Of a stretch of 64,000 nt of DNA, positions 19,563-28,929 are shown one piece after another. A program made the position numbers and the translations under genes. The stretch is taken from the NCBI RefSeq assembly GCF_008124835.1, contig NZ_VNHW01000009.1, positions 62,001-126,000 of the forward strand, given 5' to 3'. Origin of the DNA: Blastococcus xanthinilyticus. Lineage in GTDB: Bacteria; Actinomycetota; Actinomycetes; Mycobacteriales; Geodermatophilaceae. Position 1 is the first letter of the stretch. The number at the start of each line of letters is the position of its first letter. Under the pieces are notes generated by a model. The model made no database searches and was not told the origin of the DNA. It saw only the letters and a program-made list of their open reading frames with translations.

Positions 19563-20222
19563 ATGACCGCTCCCGACCGTCCGGTCCTCGTCGTCGACAA
19601 CTTCGACAGCTTCGTCTACAACCTCGTCCAGTACCTGGGTCAGCTGGGCGTCCGGTGCGTGGTGCGCCGGAACGACGCCGTCGACGTCGACGAGCTCGCC
19701 GACCTCGACGTCGCCGGGGTGCTGCTCTCCCCCGGCCCCGGCACCCCCGCCGGCGCCGGCGTGACGGTCCCGATGGTCCGGGCGGCCGCCGGGCAGGGCA
19801 CCCCCGTGCTCGGGGTCTGCCTGGGCCACCAGGCGATCGCCGAGGCCTTCGGGGCCGAGGTGGTCCGGGCCCCCGAGCTGCTGCACGGCAAGACCAGCCA
19901 GGTCGTGCACGACGGCCAGGGCGTCCTCGCCGGCCTGCCCTCGCCGTTCACCGCGACGCGGTACCACTCCCTCGCCGTCGATCCGGCCACGGTGCCCGAC
20001 GAGCTCGAGGTCACCGGGCACACCCCCTCCGGCCTGGTCATGGCGCTGCGGCACCGCGAGCTGCCGATCGAGGGCGTGCAGTTCCACCCCGAGTCGGTGC
20101 TCACCGAGGGCGGCCACCAGATGCTGGCGACCTGGCTCGCGGAGTGCGGGCTGGCCCCCGACGAGTCGGTGCTCGCTGCCGCGTCGGCCACCGCGGCGCG
20201 GCTCTCCTCCGCCACGGCCTGA
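19563..20222 (+). CDS. pabA: Aminodeoxychorismate/anthranilate synthase glutamine amidotransferase
   Basis: A 219-aa class I glutamine amidotransferase that releases ammonia from glutamine for the chorismate-using partner in folate (PabB) or tryptophan (TrpE) synthesis. It has the N-terminal DNFDSFVYNLVQYLG, SPGPGTP, the nucleophile Cys (~86) in GVCLGHQ and the His-Glu pair in QFHPES. No synthase component lies nearby, so it may serve both. This is the trpG/pabA of the conserved DUF881-pabA-pknB order. Transcription ends at the shared hairpin facing pknB. Confidence 0.93.
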   Translation: MTAPDRPVLVVDNFDSFVYNLVQYLGQLGVRCVVRRNDAVDVDELADLDVAGVLLSPGPGTPAGAGVTVPMVRAAAGQGTPVLGVCLGHQAIAEAFGAEVVRAPELLHGKTSQVVHDGQGVLAGLPSPFTATRYHSLAVDPATVPDELEVTGHTPSGLVMALRHRELPIEGVQFHPESVLTEGGHQMLATWLAECGLAPDESVLAAASATAARLSSATA

Positions 20223-20231
20223 CCTCCCCCG

Positions 20232-20280
20232 CGGACGACGAAGGGCTCCTCCCGCGGCGGGAGGAGCCCTTCGTCGTCCG
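20232..20280. terminator. Bidirectional terminator, pabA and pknB
   Basis: A perfect 24-bp inverted repeat around one central base, between the convergent pabA and pknB genes. The symmetry suits termination in both directions. Confidence 0.9.
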
Positions 20281-20288
20281 GGCGACCG

Positions 20289-22199
20289 TCAGTCGGCGTC
20301 AGGCGCCTGCGGGTTCAGGATGACGGCGATCGTGGTGGTCGGCGGCTGCGGTGTGCCGGCCGCCGGCTCGGTGCTGACGACCTGCCCCGGGCCGACGCCC
20401 GGGTCGAGCACGTCGCTGTCGCTGAACTGGATGTTGGTGAATCCGACGGCCCGCAGGTTGGCCTCCGCGGCCTCGCGGCTCTGCCCGCGCAGGTTGGGCA
20501 CGGTGAGCTGGGCGACGCCCCCGGAGACCTGCAGGACGATGCGGGAACCGGCGGAGGCCGGGCTCGCCGGGGTGGGCGTGGTGCTGACGACCGTGCCCTC
20601 CGGCGCGTCGGAGTCGATCTCCTCGACGGTGATCTGGGCCTCGGTGAAACCGGCGTCGGTGAGCGTCGCGATCGCCTCGGCCTGCGGGCGGCCGGTCACG
20701 TCGGGCATCGCGATGGTGCCCGTGGACAGCCCGAGCTCGACCGTGCCGTCCACCGCGACGGACTCCCCAGACGCGGGGGAGACCGAGACCACGGTGCCCT
20801 CGTCCTGCAGGGAGTCCTCCTCCCGGGTGTCGACGCTGCCGGTGAAGCCGGCCCGCGTCAGGGCCTCGCGTGCCTGCTGCTCGGTGAAGTTGACCAGGCT
20901 CGGGACGGTGATCGCGTCGGGAGCGACGCCGACGACCAGGCCCACGGAGGTGCCCCCGTCGACCAGGACACCGCCGGCCGGGGTGGTCTGGAGCACCGTC
21001 CCCTGCTCGGCGGGGTTGGTGGTCGGCTGATCGGTGGTGTCGCCGACCTCCAGCCCCGCGTCGGTGATGGCCTGCTCGGCCTCGGCGACCGGCTGGCCCA
21101 CCACGGCGGGCACCTCCACCTGCTGCGCGGCGACCGGATCGTCGTCGGCGTTCATCGCGATCGCGGCCGCGATGACGCCGCCCAGCAGGAGCACGGCGAG
21201 CACGCTGACGATGGCGATGATCCGCCGCTTGCGCTTCCGGGCCTGCTCGTCGTCCCAGTCGTCGTCCGAGCCGTAACCGCTGGAGCCGTAGCCGCCGACC
21301 GGCGCGCCGATGATCGCCGTCTTCTCGGCGTCGCCCATGACCGGCGTCGCCTCGACCCGCTGCCCGGCCAGCGCCCGCAGCAGGTCGTTGCGCATGTCGG
21401 CGGCGGACTGGTACCGGTTGGCCGGGTTCTTGCTCATCGCCTTGAGCAGGATGGCGTCGAGCTCCGGCGGCACGTCGGGGTTGATGGACGACGGCAGCCG
21501 CGGGTCCTCGCGGACGTGCTGGTAGGCGACCGACACGGGGGAGTCCCCGGTGAACGGGGGCGCGCCGGTGACCAGCTCGTACAGCAGGCAGCCCAGGGAG
21601 TAGACGTCGGAGCGGGCGTCGACGCTCTCGCCGCGAGCCTGCTCGGGGGAGAGGTACTGGGCGGTCCCTATCACGGCGGCGGTGGAGGTCATCGTGGCCG
21701 CGGAGTCGGAGACCGCGCGGGCGATGCCGAAGTCCATGACCTTGACCGTGCCCTGCGGCGTGATCATGACGTTCCCGGGCTTCACGTCCCGGTGCACGAT
21801 GCCGTTGCGGTGGCTGAAGTCCAGCGCTCCGCAGATGTCGGCGGCCAGGCTCATGGCCCGCTCGATCGGCAGCCGGCCCTCGCGACGCAGCACGTCGCGC
21901 AGCGTCTCGCCCTCGACGTACTCCATGACGATGTACGGGGTGGCGCCGGTGGGCGTGCGGTCCTCGCCGGTGTCGTAGACCGCCACGATCGCGGGGTGGT
22001 TCAGCGACGCCGAGGCCTGGGCCTCGCGGCGGAAGCGCACCTGGAACGACGGGTCGCGGGCCAGGTCGTGGCGGAGGACCTTGACCGCGACCTCGCGGCC
22101 CAGCCGCAGGTCGCGTCCGTGGTGCACCTCGGCCATGCCGCCGCGGCCCAGGACCCCGCCGATCTCGTAGCGCTCACCGAGCACCTGCGGCGTGGTCAT
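20289..22199 (-). CDS. pknB: Ser/Thr protein kinase PknB with PASTA domains
   Basis: A 636-aa receptor kinase. The N-terminal kinase domain (about 11-270) has the Gly loop GRGGMAEV, ATP-binding Lys40 (VAVKVL), HRDVKP and DFG. A juxtamembrane linker of basic residues (RKRKRR) leads to a helix near 330-350. Four extracellular PASTA repeats begin VEVPAVVGQ, ITVPSLVNF, IAMPDVTGR and LTVPNLRGQ. It is expected to sense muropeptide/lipid II and to phosphorylate division and wall-synthesis proteins. GAGAGGA lies before the ATG. Last gene of the fhaA-to-pknB block; 142 bp separate it from pknA. Confidence 0.96.
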   Translation of the reverse strand: MTTPQVLGERYEIGGVLGRGGMAEVHHGRDLRLGREVAVKVLRHDLARDPSFQVRFRREAQASASLNHPAIVAVYDTGEDRTPTGATPYIVMEYVEGETLRDVLRREGRLPIERAMSLAADICGALDFSHRNGIVHRDVKPGNVMITPQGTVKVMDFGIARAVSDSAATMTSTAAVIGTAQYLSPEQARGESVDARSDVYSLGCLLYELVTGAPPFTGDSPVSVAYQHVREDPRLPSSINPDVPPELDAILLKAMSKNPANRYQSAADMRNDLLRALAGQRVEATPVMGDAEKTAIIGAPVGGYGSSGYGSDDDWDDEQARKRKRRIIAIVSVLAVLLLGGVIAAAIAMNADDDPVAAQQVEVPAVVGQPVAEAEQAITDAGLEVGDTTDQPTTNPAEQGTVLQTTPAGGVLVDGGTSVGLVVGVAPDAITVPSLVNFTEQQAREALTRAGFTGSVDTREEDSLQDEGTVVSVSPASGESVAVDGTVELGLSTGTIAMPDVTGRPQAEAIATLTDAGFTEAQITVEEIDSDAPEGTVVSTTPTPASPASAGSRIVLQVSGGVAQLTVPNLRGQSREAAEANLRAVGFTNIQFSDSDVLDPGVGPGQVVSTEPAAGTPQPPTTTIAVILNPQAPDAD

Positions 22200-22341
22200 C
22201 GACGGTCCTCTCGGGCGGTTCGGTGCAGCGTCCGCGGGCCGGTGCCACGCGGTGTCGCGGCGGAGGTCGCCGCGGACGGGAAGCCGTCGGCGAGCGTAAC
22301 CGCCGTGGCGGCCGGAAGCGGGGATCCGGAGACCAGTGGCC

Positions 22342-24141
22342 TCACTGGCTGTCACCTGCCCCTGCCGCTGCGTCGACCGGATCGGTGCGGGCCTGTCCGT
22401 TGACGACCGGGGGTTCGGACTCCGTCGTCGTGCTGGTCGACGGCGTGGTGGTCGTCGACGTGGTGGTCGGCGACGTGGTCGTCGTCCTCGTGGTCGTCGT
22501 CCTCGTGGTCGAGGCCGTTGGCTTCGGCGCGGTGGTGCCCCCCTGGTTGCCCGGGGTCTCCTCCACCTCCGGCTCGTCCTCGTCCTCGGTCTCCGACGGC
22601 GTCGTCGTCTCCGACGGGGTGCTGCTCTCGCTGGTGGGCGGGGTGGTCGGCGTCGGCTCCTCCTGCTCGTCCTCCGGCTGCCAGCCGTCGACGGCGACGA
22701 AGAGGGTCACCTCGGTCTCCGCGGTCGCCAGCTCGCCGGACGGGTCGATCGCGGCGACCGCGTTCTCCTCCAGCGCCCGGCCGAGGTCGGCGAGGGTGGC
22801 CTCGTCGGCCTCCTCCCGCCGGACGAGCACGACGCCCGCCTCGTTCAGCTCGGCCTCGACCGTGTCGGCGTCCCGGCCGACGAACACCGCCGGGTCCAGC
22901 AGGATCCCGGCCGTCTCGCTGGTGCTGGTGGTGGGATCGCTCGTGGGGGTCGCCGCGGAGCGGTCCTGCCCCGCGCCGTCCTGGGTCAGCAGGACGTAGG
23001 TGACCCCGGCGATCACCAGCAGGAGGACCACGGCGGCCAGCGGCCAGGCCCAGCGGCGGCCGGACCCCGGCGGCTCGTCGCCGCGGGTCCAGTCGTCTTC
23101 GCGACCCGGCGGCGCGGCCAGCGGCGGCATCGGGCGGCCCCCGGTCGCGGGGGACACCGCGGGCATCCCGGCAGCGGGGGTGGCGAACACCTGGGTGTGC
23201 CCGTCGGTGGACACGTTCCCGTCCGCGCCGACGTGCACGATCTGGGTCGGCGCGGTGGCGGGCGCGACGACGGCCACACCGCCGGCCCCGGCGCCCGCGA
23301 CCTGCCCGCCGTCGGCGACCCGGCGGACCGCCTCGGCGAACGCGCCGCCGTCGGGGAAGCGGTCGGACGGGTCCTTGGCGAGGGCCCGGTCGATCAGCAG
23401 CCGCACCGTCGGGGGGATGTCGCCGGGCAGCGGAGGCGGGGGCCGGTTGATGTGCGCGAGCGCGATCGCCACCTGCGAGGCGCCGTCGAAGGGGCGCACG
23501 CCGGCGAGGCACTCGAAGCCGACGACCCCCAGCGAGTACACGTCGGAGGCGGCGTTGACCTCCAGGCCCTGGGCCTGCTCGGGGGAGAGGTACTGGGCGG
23601 TGCCCACGACCATGCCGGTCTTGGTCAGTGGGGCGGCGTCCCGGGCCTGGGCGATGCCGAAGTCGGTCAGCTTCACCACGCCGTCGGGACGGACGATCAG
23701 GTTGCCCGGCTTGATGTCCCGGTGCACCACACCGGCGCGGTGGGCCGCGGAGAGCCCGTCCGCCGCCTGGCCCAGCACGTGCAGCGTCCAGTCGACCGGC
23801 AGCCGGCCCTCCTCGTGCAGGATCGTCACCAGGGGCTGCCCCTCGACGAACTCCATCACCAGGAACGCCATCGTCTGCACGCCGCTGTCGTCGGTCGTCT
23901 CGCCGTAGTCGTAGACCGACGCGATGTTCGGGTGCGACAGCGCCGCGGTGTGCCGCGCCTCGTTGCGGAAGCGCGCCAGGAAGCTCGGGTCGTTGGTGTA
24001 CTCGGTCTTGAGCACCTTGGCCGCGACGATCCGGTCCAGGACCTGGTCGCGGGCCTTCCACACCTCGCCCATGCCGCCGGTGGCGATCGGCGCGGTGATC
24101 TCGTACCGGCCGGCCAGGAGGCTCCCGATGCCCAGCGCCAT
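22342..24141 (-). CDS. pknA: Ser/Thr protein kinase PknA
   Basis: 599 aa. The kinase domain (about 10-275) has ATGGMGEVW, the AAKVLKTEY lysine, HRDIKPGN and DFGIA. A transmembrane helix lies near residues 370-390 (WPLAAVVLLLVIAGVTYVLL). The extracellular part has one PASTA-like module (FVGRDADTVEAELNEAGVVL) and a long Thr/Ser/Pro/Glu-rich low-complexity tail of about 100 residues, longer than in M. tuberculosis PknA (431 aa). The ATG overlaps the pbpA stop by one base. It works with PknB in growth and cell-shape control. Confidence 0.94.
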   Translation of the reverse strand: MALGIGSLLAGRYEITAPIATGGMGEVWKARDQVLDRIVAAKVLKTEYTNDPSFLARFRNEARHTAALSHPNIASVYDYGETTDDSGVQTMAFLVMEFVEGQPLVTILHEEGRLPVDWTLHVLGQAADGLSAAHRAGVVHRDIKPGNLIVRPDGVVKLTDFGIAQARDAAPLTKTGMVVGTAQYLSPEQAQGLEVNAASDVYSLGVVGFECLAGVRPFDGASQVAIALAHINRPPPPLPGDIPPTVRLLIDRALAKDPSDRFPDGGAFAEAVRRVADGGQVAGAGAGGVAVVAPATAPTQIVHVGADGNVSTDGHTQVFATPAAGMPAVSPATGGRPMPPLAAPPGREDDWTRGDEPPGSGRRWAWPLAAVVLLLVIAGVTYVLLTQDGAGQDRSAATPTSDPTTSTSETAGILLDPAVFVGRDADTVEAELNEAGVVLVRREEADEATLADLGRALEENAVAAIDPSGELATAETEVTLFVAVDGWQPEDEQEEPTPTTPPTSESSTPSETTTPSETEDEDEPEVEETPGNQGGTTAPKPTASTTRTTTTRTTTTSPTTTSTTTTPSTSTTTESEPPVVNGQARTDPVDAAAGAGDSQ

Positions 24142-25583
24142 CAGCCCCGCCCCTCGAAGTAGGCCGCCATCACGTCGCGGGCGATCGGGGCGGAGAGGTC
24201 GCCGCCCGTGCTGCCGCCGTTGACCACGAGGACGGCGACGGCGATCTCCGGCTCCTCGGCCGGGGCGAAGCCCATGAACCAGTTGTGGTCGGGGACGCCC
24301 GGCCGGACCTGGGCGGTGCCGGTCTTGCCGGCCACCTCGATGCCCGGGAGCCGGGCGGCGCGGCCGGATCCGCGCTCCACGACGCTGACCATCATCTCGG
24401 TGAGCCCTTCTGCGACCTCGGCCGAGATGGGCTCGCGCAGGACCTCCGGCTCGGTCTCCTCGAGCACCGACAGGTCCGGCGCGCGCAGCTCGTCGATCAG
24501 GTAGGGCGCCATCTGGACGCCGTCGTTGGCCACCGTGGCGGCGACGAGGGCGGCCTGCAGGACGGTCATCCGGACGTCGCGCTGGCCGATCGAGGTCTGC
24601 GCGAGCGCGGCCTCGCTCTCGATCGTGCCGACCCCGCTCGGAACGACGTCGAGGGGGATCTCCATGCCCTCGTCGTCCAGGCCGAAGGCCTCGGCCATGT
24701 CGCGGACCGCGTCCTCGCCGAGGTCGATCCCGAGCTGCCCGAACGCGGTGTTGCAGGAGATGGTCAGCGCGTCGATCAGCGGCTGTTCCTGGTCGGGGTC
24801 GCAGCTGGAGCCGTTGAAGTTCGGCAGCGTCGCCGTCGACTGGGGCAGCTGGAGCAGGTCGACCGCGGGCACCACCGTCTCGGGCGTGTAGCCGTCCGCC
24901 AGCGCGGCGGCGGAGACGATCACCTTGAACAGCGAGCCGACCTGGTAGTTCTCCGAGATCGCCCGGTTCAGCCGCGGATCGGGGTCCTGCCCGGTGATTC
25001 CGTCCATGTTCGCCCGGATGCCCGCCGGGTCGTGGCCGGAGACGAGGCCGGGGTCGTACGTCGGGGTGCTCGCCAGGCCGAGGATCGCGCCGGTCTGCGG
25101 GTCCAGCGCGACGACGGCACCGGTCAGGCCCTCGAGACCGGCCATCGCGGCGGCCTGGACCGCCGGGTCCAGGGTCAGCACGACGTCGCCGCCGGCCGGG
25201 TCGCGGCCGGTGAACAGGTCGGCGATGCGGCGGACGAACAGCCGGTCGTCCTCCCCGGAGAGGACGTCGTCCATGACGTCCTCCAGGTAGGTGTTGCCGT
25301 ACACCAGGGAGTGGTAGCCGGTGACCGGCGCGTAGAGCGGGCCCTGCGGATAGGTCCGCAGGTAGGTGAGGCGGCCGTCCGTGGGCACGGACAGGGCGAC
25401 CTCGGTGCCGTCGACGATGATCGAGCCGCGTTCCCGGTCGTAGGTCTCGGCCAGCACCCGGGTGTTGCGGGAATCCCCCCGGAGCGAGTCCGAGCGGATC
25501 ACCTGGATGACGTTCACGTTGATGATCAGCAGCGTGAAGAGCACCAGCACGCTGATGGCGACGCGGCGCAGCGGGGCGTTCAC
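24141..25583 (-). CDS. pbpA: Class B penicillin-binding protein, transpeptidase
   Basis: 480 aa with an N-terminal membrane anchor (about 8-28), a PBP dimerisation region and a C-terminal DD-transpeptidase domain. The active-site motifs are SLFK (Ser ~217, Lys ~220), SCN in ISCNTAFG, and KTGTA (~418). It crosslinks peptidoglycan in the periplasm; in mycobacteria PbpA works with RodA and is phosphorylated by PknB. GTG start inside the rodA stop (GTGA overlap), consistent with equal production of the polymerase/transpeptidase pair. Confidence 0.95.
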   Translation of the reverse strand: MNAPLRRVAISVLVLFTLLIINVNVIQVIRSDSLRGDSRNTRVLAETYDRERGSIIVDGTEVALSVPTDGRLTYLRTYPQGPLYAPVTGYHSLVYGNTYLEDVMDDVLSGEDDRLFVRRIADLFTGRDPAGGDVVLTLDPAVQAAAMAGLEGLTGAVVALDPQTGAILGLASTPTYDPGLVSGHDPAGIRANMDGITGQDPDPRLNRAISENYQVGSLFKVIVSAAALADGYTPETVVPAVDLLQLPQSTATLPNFNGSSCDPDQEQPLIDALTISCNTAFGQLGIDLGEDAVRDMAEAFGLDDEGMEIPLDVVPSGVGTIESEAALAQTSIGQRDVRMTVLQAALVAATVANDGVQMAPYLIDELRAPDLSVLEETEPEVLREPISAEVAEGLTEMMVSVVERGSGRAARLPGIEVAGKTGTAQVRPGVPDHNWFMGFAPAEEPEIAVAVLVVNGGSTGGDLSAPIARDVMAAYFEGRG

Positions 25584-26986
25584 GGCACCACCACCTCCGT
25601 CGGGGCGTCGCCGAGCCGGATCGGCGCCGCGTGCTGCGCGGCCGGGCGGCGCGCGGCGTCGCTGATCCGCACGAGCAGCGCCACCAGCACGAAGTTGGCG
25701 ACCAGCGACGAGCCGCCGTAGGCCAGGAACGGCGTGGTGAGACCGGTGAGCGGCAGCAGGCCGGTGACGCCGCCGAGGACGACGAAGACCTGCCAGGCGA
25801 TGGCGAAGGCCAGGCCCGCGGCCAGCAGCTTGCCGAACGAGTCGCGGACGACGAGGGAGGTGCGCAGCCCGCGCTCGACCAGGATCAGGTAGACCACGAT
25901 CACCGCGACCAGGCCGAAGAGCCCGAGCTCCTCACCCACGGCGGCGGCGATGAAGTCGCTCTTCGCGACCGGCACCTGGTCGGGGCGGCCGCCACCGAGG
26001 CCGGCGCCGAACAGCCCACCGGTGCCCAGGCCGAAGAGCGACTGCATCAGCTGGTAGCCGGCGCCGTCGTAGTACTCGGAGGGGTCCAGCCAGGTGTTCA
26101 CGCGGGCCTGCACGTGGCCGAAGATCTGGTAGGCGATCATGGCGCCGCCGGCGAACAGCGCCAGGCCGATGAACAGCCAGCTGGCCCGCTCGGTGGCGAC
26201 GTAGAGCATCACCACGAAGATGCCGAACAGCAGCAGCGAGCTGCCCAGGTCGCGCTCGAACACCAGCACGAGGATGGACAGGATCCAGGCCAGCAGCACC
26301 GGGCCCAGGTCGCGGCCCCGGGGGAGCTCCAGGCCGGCGACCTTCTTGCTGGCCAGCGCCAGCACGTCGCGCTTGTCGACCAGGTAGGCGGCGAAGAAGA
26401 CGACCAGGCAGATCTTGGCGAACTCGCCCGGCTGGATGGAGAAACCGGCGACCCGGATCCAGATCTTTGCGCCGTTCACCTCGGAGATCGAGGCGGGCAG
26501 CACGGCCGGGAGGGCGAGCAGCACGATGCCCAGCAGGGCGAGGGTGTAGGCGAACCGGGAGAGCGTCCGGTGGTCCCGGACCACGACCAGGACGGCGACG
26601 AACAGCGCCACGCCGAGCGTCGCCCAGACCAGCTGCACCGGGGCGTCCTCGCGCGAGGCGGTGTCGCCGGACACCTCGGCAGCCAGGTCCAGCCGGTGGA
26701 TGACCGTGAGGCCCAGGCCGACGAGCAGGGCGACGGCCGGCAGGAGCAGCGGGTCGGCGTAGGAGGCGAACCGGCGGACGACCAGGTGCGCCACCACCCA
26801 CAGCGCGGTGATCCACACGCTGAACGTGGCCATCTCCGGGCGGAGCGCGCCGGTGACGGTGAGGTCGACGATGGCCTGGGCGGCCACGGTGATCAGCACG
26901 GCGAAGGCGAGCAGGGCGGCCTCGGTGCCGCGGCGGGTCGGCGTGCCGGCCGCGGCGGCGCGGGGATCGGTGACGGGCCCGGCCAT
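25580..26986 (-). CDS. rodA: SEDS glycosyltransferase RodA/FtsW family
   Basis: 468 aa, about 12 transmembrane segments. SEDS features include GVALFVAVLV, PAGEFAKI-like IQPGEFAKICLVVFFAAYL, GRDLGPVLLAW, the conserved Asp in FERDLGSSLL and the C-terminal GLLPLTGLTTPFLAYGGSS. It polymerises lipid II into glycan strands; the neighbouring pbpA supplies the transpeptidase. Rv0017c is the positional equivalent. The start overlaps the pstP stop by one base. The large loop between helices 7 and 8 is on the outside. Confidence 0.95.
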   Translation of the reverse strand: MAGPVTDPRAAAAGTPTRRGTEAALLAFAVLITVAAQAIVDLTVTGALRPEMATFSVWITALWVVAHLVVRRFASYADPLLLPAVALLVGLGLTVIHRLDLAAEVSGDTASREDAPVQLVWATLGVALFVAVLVVVRDHRTLSRFAYTLALLGIVLLALPAVLPASISEVNGAKIWIRVAGFSIQPGEFAKICLVVFFAAYLVDKRDVLALASKKVAGLELPRGRDLGPVLLAWILSILVLVFERDLGSSLLLFGIFVVMLYVATERASWLFIGLALFAGGAMIAYQIFGHVQARVNTWLDPSEYYDGAGYQLMQSLFGLGTGGLFGAGLGGGRPDQVPVAKSDFIAAAVGEELGLFGLVAVIVVYLILVERGLRTSLVVRDSFGKLLAAGLAFAIAWQVFVVLGGVTGLLPLTGLTTPFLAYGGSSLVANFVLVALLVRISDAARRPAAQHAAPIRLGDAPTEVVVP

Positions 26987-28389
26987 CAGTCGACCTCCCG
27001 GCAGTTCTCCCCCGGTTCGGCCGACGACGTCGTCCGGGGCGCCGCCGAGGTCACCGGCTCGTCGGTGGCCGTGCCCTCCGGCGCCGCCGGGTCACCGGGC
27101 GCGGGCTGCTCGGCGGCGGTCGGGGCGGCCGCCGGCGGGGTGCCCGTGGCATCGCCGGGAGCGCGCTCGGGGGAGGGGCACAGCGGCAGCCGCTGGTCGC
27201 GGAGCGCCTCGAGGATCCGGTCGGCGTCGCCGGCGTCGTCGGCGGTGATGCTGCCGACGACCCGGCTCCGGGCGGCCGGCGTCAGGTCGGCCAGGGCGAG
27301 GTCGGTGCCCCGGTCGAGGCGGTAGAGGTCCAGGCCGAGGAGCGAGACGTCCAGCCCCCGGAAGACGGCGACCTGCTGGTCGTCGCCGGAGCCGTTGACC
27401 CCGACGAACCAGTGGTCGAGCGCCCACACGTACATGCCGATCGCCCCTGCCACCAGCACGGTGAGAAGGGCCCCCGCCACCAGGAGGATGCGTCGCGGGC
27501 GGCGGCGGGCGGAGGGGCCGCCGCCCGTCGGCAGTGTGAGCGGCGGAGGAGCCGGGGGCCCCTGGTCGGCCAGGGCGGCCCGGCCCGCGGCGGAGCGCGG
27601 GTCGACCTCCCGCTGACCGATGTTGTCACCGGCCGCACCGTCGACGACGGGGTCGAACCGGCCGTTGCTGCCGGTGTCCTCCAGCACGTCGGCGACGATG
27701 ACCGTGATGTTGTCCGGCCCGCCGCTGCGCAGCGCGAGCTCGACCAGCCGGTCGGCGGTGGCCTCCGGATCCGGGTCCTTGAGCGCCTCGGCCAGGGTCT
27801 CCTCGCTGACGACGCCCGACAGCCCGTCGGAGCACAGCAGGTACCGGTCGCCTGGGCGCGCCTCGCGCATCGAGAGGTCGGGCTCGACCTCCTGCCCGTT
27901 GAGCGCGCGCAGCAGCAGCGACCGCTGCGGGTGGGTGTTGGCCTCCTCCGGCGTGATCCGGCCGTCGTCGATCAGCGTCTGCACGAACGTGTCGTCGTGG
28001 GTGATCTGGGTGAACTCGCCGTCCCGCAGCAGGTACGCGCGGGAGTCGCCGACGTGGCAGAGCGCCAGCCGGCCGCCGGCGAAGAGGATCGCCGTGAGCG
28101 TGGTGCCCATGCCCTCGAGCTGGGGGGACTCGCGGATCACCTCGCGGAGGTGCTCGCTGCCCTCGAAGACCGCCGCCCCCAGCGCCTGCAGCATGTCGCC
28201 GGAGGGCGTGTCGTCGTCGAGGTGCTCGAGGGCGGCGATGACCACCTTGCTCGCGACGTCACCGGCGGCGTGGCCGCCCATGCCGTCGGCCACGGCCAGC
28301 AACCGGGGCCCGGCGTACACCGAGTCCTGGTTGTTGCCGCGGATGAGGCCGCGGTCGGAGCGCGCGGCGTAGCGCAGAACCAGGGTCAC
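26986..28389 (-). CDS. pstP: PP2C-type Ser/Thr phosphatase
   Basis: 467 aa. The cytosolic PP2C domain (about 5-235) has NQDSVY, DGMGGHAAG (metal-binding Asp35), GDSRAYLLR, CSDGLSG and GGPDNITVIV, so all metal ligands are present. One transmembrane helix lies near 310-335 and an extracellular Ala/Pro-rich tail of ~130 residues follows. It reverses PknA/PknB phosphorylation. GTG 28389 overlaps the fhaB stop (GTGA); longer N-terminal extensions in frame would run into fhaB and are not supported. Confidence 0.95.
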   Translation of the reverse strand: MTLVLRYAARSDRGLIRGNNQDSVYAGPRLLAVADGMGGHAAGDVASKVVIAALEHLDDDTPSGDMLQALGAAVFEGSEHLREVIRESPQLEGMGTTLTAILFAGGRLALCHVGDSRAYLLRDGEFTQITHDDTFVQTLIDDGRITPEEANTHPQRSLLLRALNGQEVEPDLSMREARPGDRYLLCSDGLSGVVSEETLAEALKDPDPEATADRLVELALRSGGPDNITVIVADVLEDTGSNGRFDPVVDGAAGDNIGQREVDPRSAAGRAALADQGPPAPPPLTLPTGGGPSARRRPRRILLVAGALLTVLVAGAIGMYVWALDHWFVGVNGSGDDQQVAVFRGLDVSLLGLDLYRLDRGTDLALADLTPAARSRVVGSITADDAGDADRILEALRDQRLPLCPSPERAPGDATGTPPAAAPTAAEQPAPGDPAAPEGTATDEPVTSAAPRTTSSAEPGENCREVD

Positions 28390-28844
28390 GAACGCAGCTC
28401 CAGTGCGGTCTGGCCGATGCGGATCGGCTGGCCGGGGGCGACCAGCAGCGGGCCCTGCACGCGCTGCTGGTCCAGGTAGGTCCCGTTCGTGGAACCGAGG
28501 TCCTCGACGTACCACTGGCCGCCCCGGTTGGTCAGGCGGGCGTGCCGGGAGCTCGCGAAGTCGTCGGTGAGGACGAGCGTCGAGTCGTCGGCCCGGCCGA
28601 CCAGGATCGGCTGGTCACCGAGGGTGATCTTGGTGCCGGTCAGCGGGCCGGCGGTCACGACGAGGGACTTGGGGCCCTTCTGGCCGCGCTTCTTCGGCGT
28701 CGCCGACCGCGGCGGGACCGAGGCCACGCGGCCGGGGCGGCCGCCGAACAGGTCGGCCCGCACCACGCGGAAGGCGGCGAAGATGAACAGCCAGAGCAGC
28801 AGCAGGAAGCCGAAGCGGAAGATCTGCACTACCAGTTCGGTCAT
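28386..28844 (-). CDS. fhaB: FHA-domain protein FhaB (FipA-type)
   Basis: 152 aa. An N-terminal transmembrane helix (about 8-27, FGFLLLLWLFIFAAFRVV) precedes a basic linker with a TPKKR motif. The FHA domain (about 65-150) has GRADDST, SSRHA and DLGSTNGTYL, the phosphothreonine-binding core. It reads kinase phosphorylation and in mycobacteria links FtsZ and FtsQ at the septum under oxidative stress. Directly coupled to pstP downstream; 85 bp from fhaA. Confidence 0.94.
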   Translation of the reverse strand: MTELVVQIFRFGFLLLLWLFIFAAFRVVRADLFGGRPGRVASVPPRSATPKKRGQKGPKSLVVTAGPLTGTKITLGDQPILVGRADDSTLVLTDDFASSRHARLTNRGGQWYVEDLGSTNGTYLDQQRVQGPLLVAPGQPIRIGQTALELRS

Positions 28845-28929
28845 GCGACCACCGCCGGAGCGGTGGACGTGCCGGTACCGCGGCGGAGCCCGGTGCGGAT
28901 CCCGTCGTGCTGCGTGCGCGGGGCCCCGG